Below, piece after piece: positions 58,800 through 64,000 of a stretch of DNA of 64,000 nt (position 1 is the stretch's first letter; the number at the start of each line of letters is the position of its first letter). Location of the stretch: the NCBI GenBank assembly GCA_964584315.1, contig CAZOZO010000005.1, positions 1 to 64,000 on the forward strand. Direction: 5' to 3'. Origin of the DNA: CAXXOK01 sp964584315 (lineage in GTDB: Bacteria > Bacillota > Clostridia > Christensenellales > Aristaeellaceae). The notes beneath the pieces were generated by a model. That model was not told the DNA's origin. It ran no database searches and worked only from the letters and a program-made list of their open reading frames with translations. The position numbers and the translations under genes were made by a program.

Positions 58800-59626
58800 C
58801 CCTTCACCGCCCCTTCCGTGAGCCCCTCAATAAACTGCCGCTGGAACAGCAGGAAGATGATGACCACCGGCACGATGGCGATGACCGCCGTCGCGCTCAT
58901 CAGGTGCCACTTGGCACCGCCAAACTGCTGAAAGAATACCGACAGCGCCTGCGGGATGTTCTGCTTGGCGCGCGATTGCAGAAAGAATACAGCCTGCGCG
59001 TAGTTGTTCCACACGCCAAAGCCGTTCAGGATCACAAAGCTCGCGGTCGCGGGCTTCAAAATGGGGAAGATGATGCGGAAGTAGACGCGCGCGCCGGTGC
59101 AGCCGTCCACCTCGGCGGCCTCGTCCAGCTCGCGCGGCAGCGAGCGGATGAACGTCGTGTAGATGAACACCGCCGAGGGCAGGCACAGTGTGCTGCAGAC
59201 CAGCACCATGCCCCACAGGGTGTTGATGGCGTCGATGCGCCGCATGAGCGTGTACAGCGGCACGGTGTTGATGATGCCCGGGATCATCATGCAGCCGATG
59301 AGCATAGAGAACACGGCCTTATTGTACAGGGTGGCGCGGCGCGCGATGGCGTAGCCTGCCATCCCGCCCAGCAAAATCGTGAGCCCCAGCGTGCCAAAGG
59401 TGATGACCGCGGAGTTGACCATCGCTGTGCCGATGCGGCTGCGCGTCCACGCCTCGGCATAGTTGCTCCACGTGAAGGTGGGCACGAACAGATTGCCCTC
59501 ATAGAATACGCGGCTGGGGGCGTTGAGGGAGAGCACCAGCAGCACATAGAAGGGGATCAGGCACATCAGGCAGATGAGCAAGAGCGCGGTGATGCGCAGG
59601 GGTTTCATGAGGTGTTTCATCTTCAT
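58796..59626 (-). CDS. Sugar ABC transporter permease (MalG-like)
   Basis: 276 residues, six helices, EAA loop LDEAAEVDGCTGARVYFRIIFP. The end FQRQFIEGLTEGAVKG is typical for MalG relatives. It lies seven bases after the MalF-like gene and overlaps the GH66 start by four bases. Confidence 0.92.
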   Translation of the reverse strand: MKMKHLMKPLRITALLLICLMCLIPFYVLLVLSLNAPSRVFYEGNLFVPTFTWSNYAEAWTRSRIGTAMVNSAVITFGTLGLTILLGGMAGYAIARRATLYNKAVFSMLIGCMMIPGIINTVPLYTLMRRIDAINTLWGMVLVCSTLCLPSAVFIYTTFIRSLPRELDEAAEVDGCTGARVYFRIIFPILKPATASFVILNGFGVWNNYAQAVFFLQSRAKQNIPQALSVFFQQFGGAKWHLMSATAVIAIVPVVIIFLLFQRQFIEGLTEGAVKG

Positions 59627-59633
59627 GCGCCCC

Positions 59634-60524
59634 CTAATCGCTCGTGCGCGTCAGGCGCATGGAGATGAGCACGGGGATGAGGATGATGAAGAACAATATC
59701 ATCGCCACCGCCGTAGAATAGCCCGTGCGGCTGCCGTAGCACATGCGCATGATGTAGATGCTCAGGCTCTCGGTCGCATAGCCCGGCCCGCCTTCGGTGA
59801 GGGACATGATCACGTCAAATACCGACAGCGAGCCGATGATGTTGGTGACCACGTTGATGCGAATGGCCGGCATGAGCAGCGGCAGCGTCACGCGCGTGAA
59901 CAGCTGCCACGGCCCCGCGCCGTCGATCACGGCGGCTTCGCGAAGGTCGGCGGATATATTGTTGAGCCCCGCGAGGTAGATGATCATCGTCATGCCCGCG
60001 TATTGCCAAACATTCACAAGGATCAGCACCGCCATGGTGGTGCCATAGTCGCCCATCCAGTTGCCAAGCGGTATCTGGAAGCGCTCCAGCGCATAGTACA
60101 GGAAGCCGCGCCCGGGCTGCAGCAGAAAGTACCAGATGTAGCCCATGATCAGCGGGCTGATGATCGCGGGCAGGTAGATGACCACCCGCGCCGTGCTGCG
60201 GCCACGGAAGGGCTTTTCCATCAGCAGCGCATACACGAGTCCCATCAGGTTGAGCAGGATCGCGCTGCCCGCGGCAAAGATCAGCGTAGTGCGGATATCG
60301 CCCATCGCGCGCGCGTCCTGAAAAAAGCGGCCGAAGTTGGCTAGCCCAACGAACTGGGCTTCGCCCATGCCGTCCCAGTCGGTCAGGCTCATGCCGATGC
60401 CGGAGAGCAGCGGGTAGATGAAAAACAGGCTGAACAGGAGCAGCGCGGGCAGCGACATGAACTGTGTCCAGTCCCGCCTGACGGCAAACCTTGGCGCGCG
60501 TGCCGCCGAAGCTTTACCTTGCAT
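59634..60524 (-). CDS. Sugar ABC transporter permease (MalF-like)
   Basis: About 296 residues, six helices, EAA loop LREAAVIDGAGPWQLFTRVTLP. The frame goes back to 60623 through the intercistronic hairpin; AAAGGGTGA before the ATG at 60524 (MQGKASAARAP) marks the more likely start. Partner of the following permease; no ATPase gene nearby. Confidence 0.91.
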   Translation of the reverse strand: MQGKASAARAPRFAVRRDWTQFMSLPALLLFSLFFIYPLLSGIGMSLTDWDGMGEAQFVGLANFGRFFQDARAMGDIRTTLIFAAGSAILLNLMGLVYALLMEKPFRGRSTARVVIYLPAIISPLIMGYIWYFLLQPGRGFLYYALERFQIPLGNWMGDYGTTMAVLILVNVWQYAGMTMIIYLAGLNNISADLREAAVIDGAGPWQLFTRVTLPLLMPAIRINVVTNIIGSLSVFDVIMSLTEGGPGYATESLSIYIMRMCYGSRTGYSTAVAMILFFIILIPVLISMRLTRTSD

Positions 60525-60576
60525 ACGAATATCACCCTTTGCGCGTTTGCGCCCGCGCCGCGCGGGCGTGGGGATG

Positions 60577-60609
60577 GGAAAAGGCGCCCGCGTGGCAGAC
60601 GCCTTTTCC
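60577..60609 (-). terminator. Attenuator hairpin after binding-protein gene
   Basis: GGAAAAGGCG (minus, 60600-60609) pairs with CGCCTTTTCC (60577-60586) around 13 bases; the T4 lies inside the 3' arm. Probably partial termination between binding protein and permeases. Confidence 0.72.
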
Positions 60610-60629
60610 TCCCACAGGGTCAAACCGGT

Positions 60630-61883
60630 TTAGAAACCTTCATTCCAGGCCTTCTCATAGGCAATGGCGAAGCTCTTGGCATCGTAGGTGCCGGCCAGCA
60701 GGTCCTGCACCATGCGGCCCGCATCGTCGCCGCTGAAGCCGGCGGGCTTCTCGTTGGTAAAGCCGATGTTCACGGCGCTGGCCAGCACGGATTTGACCTC
60801 GGCGGCGAAGGCGGCAGGCGCCCACGCGGCATCAACATCGGTGAACGCACTGGGGGAGCCGAGGGCTTCGCTGTACTTCTTCTGGTTATCGGCGCTGAAC
60901 AGGAAGGTGAGGAACGCCTTGGCTGCATCCACGTTCGCGCTGCTGGCGCTGATGGAGTAGCCGCTGTCCTCGGCGCTGAGCACCACGGGCTTGCTGTCCG
61001 GCATGTAGGCGGGGTAGGGCGCGAAGCCGATCTTGTCCGCCATATCGGGGTTGGCTTCCAGCAGGCCGCTCAGGGCCCACATGCCGTTGGAGAAAATGGC
61101 GGCCTTGCCGGTCACGAAAGCCTGCACGCAGTTGTCGCTGGTGGCGGTCAGCACGTCCGCGTTGATGAGGCCCTTGGCCTGCAGGTCAAGCAGATTCTGG
61201 GCGAACACGGCCATCGCGCCGTCCGGGGCGCCAAAGTTCAGCTTCGCGCTGTCGTTGTTCAGCATGGCGGTCTTCGCGCCCAGCGCGCCGAGCGTTTGCT
61301 TGAGGTAGCCATGAGGGATGAACTCGATCAGGTGGCCCAGGTGCCACGCCTCTTTGCCGAAGATGAACCACGGGGTCACGTCCGGCTTGGCGGCTTTGAT
61401 AGCCTCCAGATTCTTGACGAAATCTTCCCACGTGAGGGCGGGGGTCAGGCCCAGCTCGGCGAAGATCTCCTTGTTATAGAAGAAGCCCGCCATGGTCACG
61501 TTGGTGCAGACGCGGAATTGCTTGCCGGTCTTCAGGTCAGTGCAGCTCTCGCGCATGGAGGGGATCAGCCTGTCCCACCACGCGCTCATGTCGCCAAGGT
61601 CGAGGTACTTGCCCTGGTCGACGAACTCCTGCTCGTAGGTGGTCATCACATCGGGCACCTCGCCGCTGGCGAACTTCACCTTGATGATGGAGCTTGCGTC
61701 GTTCTGGTACTCCTGCTCCACCACGATGCCCGGGTTTTGGGCGTTAAAGTCGTCGATGATGCCGTTCAATAGGTCGATGGTCTCGATCTTGCCGGTGAAG
61801 AAGTTCACCTTGGTTTCGGCCAGGGCTGCGAACGTGGTGATACACAGCGCCAGTGCCAGCACAAATGCCAACGCCTTTTTCAT
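60630..61883 (-). CDS. Sugar ABC transporter substrate-binding protein (family 1)
   Basis: 417 residues, signal peptide MKKALAFVLALALCITTFAALA with cleavage before ETKV and no lipobox. Mature part: KVNFFTGKIETIDLLNGIIDDFNAQNPGIVVEQEYQ, FASGEVPDVMTTYEQEFVDQGKYLDL and AFVTGKAAIFSNGMWALSGL, as in CUT1 sugar-binding proteins. AAGGAGG upstream of the ATG. The GH66 enzyme at the end of the operon suggests isomalto-oligosaccharides (alpha-1,6-glucans) as ligand. A two-component kinase gene is divergent from it. Confidence 0.93.
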   Translation of the reverse strand: MKKALAFVLALALCITTFAALAETKVNFFTGKIETIDLLNGIIDDFNAQNPGIVVEQEYQNDASSIIKVKFASGEVPDVMTTYEQEFVDQGKYLDLGDMSAWWDRLIPSMRESCTDLKTGKQFRVCTNVTMAGFFYNKEIFAELGLTPALTWEDFVKNLEAIKAAKPDVTPWFIFGKEAWHLGHLIEFIPHGYLKQTLGALGAKTAMLNNDSAKLNFGAPDGAMAVFAQNLLDLQAKGLINADVLTATSDNCVQAFVTGKAAIFSNGMWALSGLLEANPDMADKIGFAPYPAYMPDSKPVVLSAEDSGYSISASSANVDAAKAFLTFLFSADNQKKYSEALGSPSAFTDVDAAWAPAAFAAEVKSVLASAVNIGFTNEKPAGFSGDDAGRMVQDLLAGTYDAKSFAIAYEKAWNEGF

Positions 61884-61939
61884 GGATGCGCCTCCTTAGT
61901 GTGCGGCCTGCCCCCGCGGGGGCGGCTTTTGATAGTTCT

Positions 61940-61945
61940 ATTATA
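61940..61945 (-). promoter_or_regulatory. -10 element of the fourth sugar operon
   Basis: TATAAT on the minus strand with no acceptable -35 at 16-18 bases (ATTCCG), as expected for an activator-dependent promoter such as one driven by a YesN-type regulator. The leader contains a GCCCCCGCGGGGGC hairpin at about 61911-61924. Confidence 0.6.
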
Positions 61946-62020
61946 GCCTGCCTTTTGTAAAGCGGAATACCGCAGTTTTATCCTTTTGGGTCGCGTTTTT
62001 ACGGTGGCCGACCGCCGCCG

Positions 62021-62049
62021 TTGCAATGCGAAAAAGGGCAGGATATAAT
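62021..62049 (+). promoter_or_regulatory. Promoter of the two-component system
   Basis: TTGCAA (62021-62026), 17-base spacer, TATAAT (62044-62049), 21 bases before the GTG at 62070. Confidence 0.72.
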
Positions 62050-62069
62050 GATGCAAAGGCGGTGGTCGC

Positions 62070-63857
62070 GTGAAACGGAGCGTCAAGGGAAAGCTGCTGG
62101 TCATGATTTCGGCGCTGATATTGCTGTCGGTGCTCGCAGTCACGGTGCTCACCTACGAAAACTACAGCGCCGATCTGGTCGCGCAGAGCACGCAAAACAC
62201 GCGGCAGCTGCTCACGCAGTTGGGCATCAACGTGGATACTTACCTTGGCGAGCTTTTCCGGCTGTGCCTGTCTCCCTATTATAACCGGCGTGTGATGGAG
62301 CAGCTGGAGCTTGCACCCACCACCGCCGCAGAAAAACTATATAAGCGCCGCACCGTCGAGGACTATTTGAGCGAGGTGATGACGCTGCCGCGCAGCGATA
62401 TCCTGCGCGCGCACATCGTGAGCGACGAGGTGTACTCCAGCAGCAAGACCCGCTATGGAGCCGATATCCCCGCCGATTTTGCCTCCGAGAGCTGGTACGT
62501 GCAGGCGCTTGCCAGCGCGGACGTGGTGTTTGTGCCCGCCCATACCGAGGCGCAGGGCAAGGCGGTGCTGTCGGTGTTCTCGATTGCCCAGCGCATCAAC
62601 AGTACGCGCAACAGCGGCAAGGTGCTGGGCGTGATCCGTGTGGACGCAAACTACAACGGCATCAAGGCCGTGTGCGACCGCGCCGGTACGGGCGCGGGCA
62701 GCGCCCTTTACATCGTGGACAGCGCGGGCAGCGAGATCTACGTGAACGACCACACGGGGCAGGCGGGCGCGTTGAACGCGGCGATGGCCGCGCTCGCGGC
62801 GCGTGCGGATGGCGAGGCATTCACCATGCGGCTCAGTGGTATGGACTATCTGGTGAGCACGCAAGCGTTGAGCGTTACGGATTGGCGCATCATCGACGTG
62901 CGCGCCATGCAGACGCTCACCTTTGCGGCCACGCAGGCGCGCAACAAGGCGTATCTGCTGGCCATCCTGTGTGCGGCGCTGGGCGTGCTGGTCACGGTGC
63001 CGTTGGTGCGGCAGTTTTTGAAGCCCATCTTCCGCATCACGGGGCTGATGCAGGCGGCGCAGGCGGGCGACCTGAGCGTGCGCGCGACCGTCGAAGGGCG
63101 CGACGAGCTGGCCTACCTTGCCCGCTCTTTCAACGAAATGCTGATGCAGATCAAGGCCGAGGCTGAGCGCAACAACCTGCTGACGCGGCAGGTATACGAG
63201 GCGCGCTACCTCGAAAAAGAAGCGCAATATGCCGCGCTGTGCAACCAGATACGCCCGCATTTCCTCTTTAACGCGCTCAACACCATCCACCTGCTCATCA
63301 AGACGGGGCGGGGTGATGAGGCCGTGCAGTGCATCGACATGCTGGCTACGCTGCTTCGCGGCATGGTGAACGCGGGGCGCGAGATTACCCTGCGGGCGGA
63401 GATGAAGATCGTCGAAAGCTACCTGACGTTGCAGCAGAAGCGCTACCAAAGCCTGACCTATACCCTGCCGGACGCTTCTGCGTGGGAGGCGTACCGCTTG
63501 CCTGCGCTGACGGTGCAGCCGCTGGTGGAAAACGCGCTGGTACACGGCTGTGAGCCCAAGCGCGGGCAGACGCGCATCGACGTGAGCATCGCTGAAACGG
63601 AGGGCGAGCTGCTGTTGACCGTAAAGGACAACGGAGTAGGCATGGACGATACGACGCTCTCGTGTATCCGCGAGGCGCTGGCCGCGCCCACCGTGGAGCC
63701 AGAGGGTGTGGAGACAGGCGGCGTGGGCCTCACCAACATCGCGCGGCGCGTGCGCCTCAAGTATGGCGATGCGTATGGCCTGACCATCGATTCGCAGGCG
63801 GGCGAGGGCACGACCGTCACGCTGCACTTGCCGCGGGAGGGGGAAGCACATGCTTAG
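62070..63857 (+). CDS. YesM/LytS-type sensor histidine kinase
   Basis: 595 residues, GTG start after AAAGGCGG. Helix 1 (about 10-30), an extracytoplasmic sensor domain (about 31-290, Cache-like), helix 2 (about 292-312), HAMP (about 313-365), then the His_kinase domain with phospho-acceptor His397 in QIRPHFLFNALNTIHLL. The ATPase domain follows with N-box VQPLVENALVHG, VKDNGVGMD and GVGLTNIARRVRLKYG. Such kinases sense sugars or binding proteins outside the cell and act through AraC-type response regulators. It is divergent from the fourth sugar ABC operon and overlaps the following regulator gene by eight bases. Confidence 0.93.
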   Translation: MKRSVKGKLLVMISALILLSVLAVTVLTYENYSADLVAQSTQNTRQLLTQLGINVDTYLGELFRLCLSPYYNRRVMEQLELAPTTAAEKLYKRRTVEDYLSEVMTLPRSDILRAHIVSDEVYSSSKTRYGADIPADFASESWYVQALASADVVFVPAHTEAQGKAVLSVFSIAQRINSTRNSGKVLGVIRVDANYNGIKAVCDRAGTGAGSALYIVDSAGSEIYVNDHTGQAGALNAAMAALAARADGEAFTMRLSGMDYLVSTQALSVTDWRIIDVRAMQTLTFAATQARNKAYLLAILCAALGVLVTVPLVRQFLKPIFRITGLMQAAQAGDLSVRATVEGRDELAYLARSFNEMLMQIKAEAERNNLLTRQVYEARYLEKEAQYAALCNQIRPHFLFNALNTIHLLIKTGRGDEAVQCIDMLATLLRGMVNAGREITLRAEMKIVESYLTLQQKRYQSLTYTLPDASAWEAYRLPALTVQPLVENALVHGCEPKRGQTRIDVSIAETEGELLLTVKDNGVGMDDTTLSCIREALAAPTVEPEGVETGGVGLTNIARRVRLKYGDAYGLTIDSQAGEGTTVTLHLPREGEAHA

Positions 63858-64000
63858 GGCATTGATCGTCGAGGATGAGGATCTGATGCGCGAATACCTC
63901 GCCGCAAAGCTGACCGAGCTTAGCCCCGCATGGGAGAGCGTTGCCACTGCCGCGGATGGCATGGAGGCCGTGGAGCGCATGGCGCACGAGCGTTTCGACG
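63850..64000 (+). CDS. Response regulator (N-terminal part, probably YesN/AraC type)
   Basis: Partial: cut by the window end after 50 residues. It starts MLRALIVEDEDLMREYL with the acidic pair of a CheY-like receiver; the phospho-acceptor Asp lies just at the cut edge (...HERFD). GGGAGGGGGAAGCAC provides the ribosome site inside the end of the kinase gene. In this arrangement the regulator is usually an AraC-type DNA-binding protein, but the output domain is outside the window. Confidence 0.88.
   Translation, partial: MLRALIVEDEDLMREYLAAKLTELSPAWESVATAADGMEAVERMAHERFD

Noticed and set aside
1..64000. CRISPR arrays, insertion sequences, phage genes, rRNA or toxin-antitoxin pairs
   Set aside because: No regularly spaced repeats, transposase or integrase motifs, rRNA cores or typical toxin/antitoxin pairs were seen on either strand.

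Overview
The window is about 60% G+C chromosomal DNA from what looks like an anaerobic, carbohydrate-fermenting member of the Bacillota, class Clostridia. The signs are an mreBCD-pbp2-minD-rodA cell-shape cluster, many LacI/MalFG-type sugar ABC systems, YesL and YesMN-type proteins, a glycyl radical enzyme, a rubrerythrin-like protein, sigma-A style TTGACA-17-TATAAT promoters and strong AGGAGG ribosome sites. A gut Christensenellales-like lineage would fit, but that placement is inference. There is no rRNA, CRISPR array, insertion sequence or recognisable phage gene; one tRNA gene is present.

Layout. 1-7.0 kb: tail of mreB, then mreC, mreD, a class B penicillin-binding protein, minD and rodA, closed by a terminator. 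minC and minE are missing from the places they usually occupy. 7.1-9.9 kb: a convergent bifunctional class A penicillin-binding protein. 10.1-15.2 kb: a secreted-domain/one-TM protein with a 20-tyrosine disordered cytoplasmic tail, a DUF2461 protein and a phosphohexomutase. 15.2-16.5 kb: an NAD-dependent epimerase.

16.6-27.5 kb is a coherent alpha-glucoside locus: a GH65 phosphorylase and a LacI regulator on the minus strand, divergent from an operon of binding protein, two permeases, a second GH65 enzyme and an exported beta-helix glycosidase. A shared palindrome (TTgaACGTwaAAC core) lies at both promoters and is the likely LacI operator. 27.6-28.2 kb is a YdeI-like protein. 28.3-36.7 kb is a minus-strand operon: glycyl radical enzyme with an atypical GCGE active-site motif, its activase, a sugar-binding protein, two permeases and a GH42 beta-galactosidase. 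This is the best candidate for an undescribed pathway.

37.1-45.1 kb holds small units: TetR plus nitroreductase, a SulP transporter, a GGDEF cyclase, an RHH-like small protein, a UPF0303 protein, and a redox trio (cytochrome b5-like lipoprotein, four-helix membrane protein with paired histidines, rubrerythrin-like protein). 45.8-47.6 kb is a self-repressed TetR operon with an iron-sulfur flavoprotein-like reductase. About 47.6-51.4 kb is more A+T-rich: a GT-C-like membrane protein and tRNA-Ala(CGC), with more than 1 kb of gene-free DNA. 51.4-55.4 kb is a third sugar ABC operon ending in yesL. 55.7-62 kb, minus strand, is a fourth: binding protein, two permeases, a cytoplasmic GH66 dextranase-like enzyme and an orphan exported protein. 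A divergent YesM-type kinase and a response regulator cut by the window end probably control it.

Common themes: all four binding proteins have plain signal peptides without a lipobox; all four ABC loci lack an ATPase gene and so must share one from elsewhere; and all four have an intercistronic hairpin just after the binding-protein gene.
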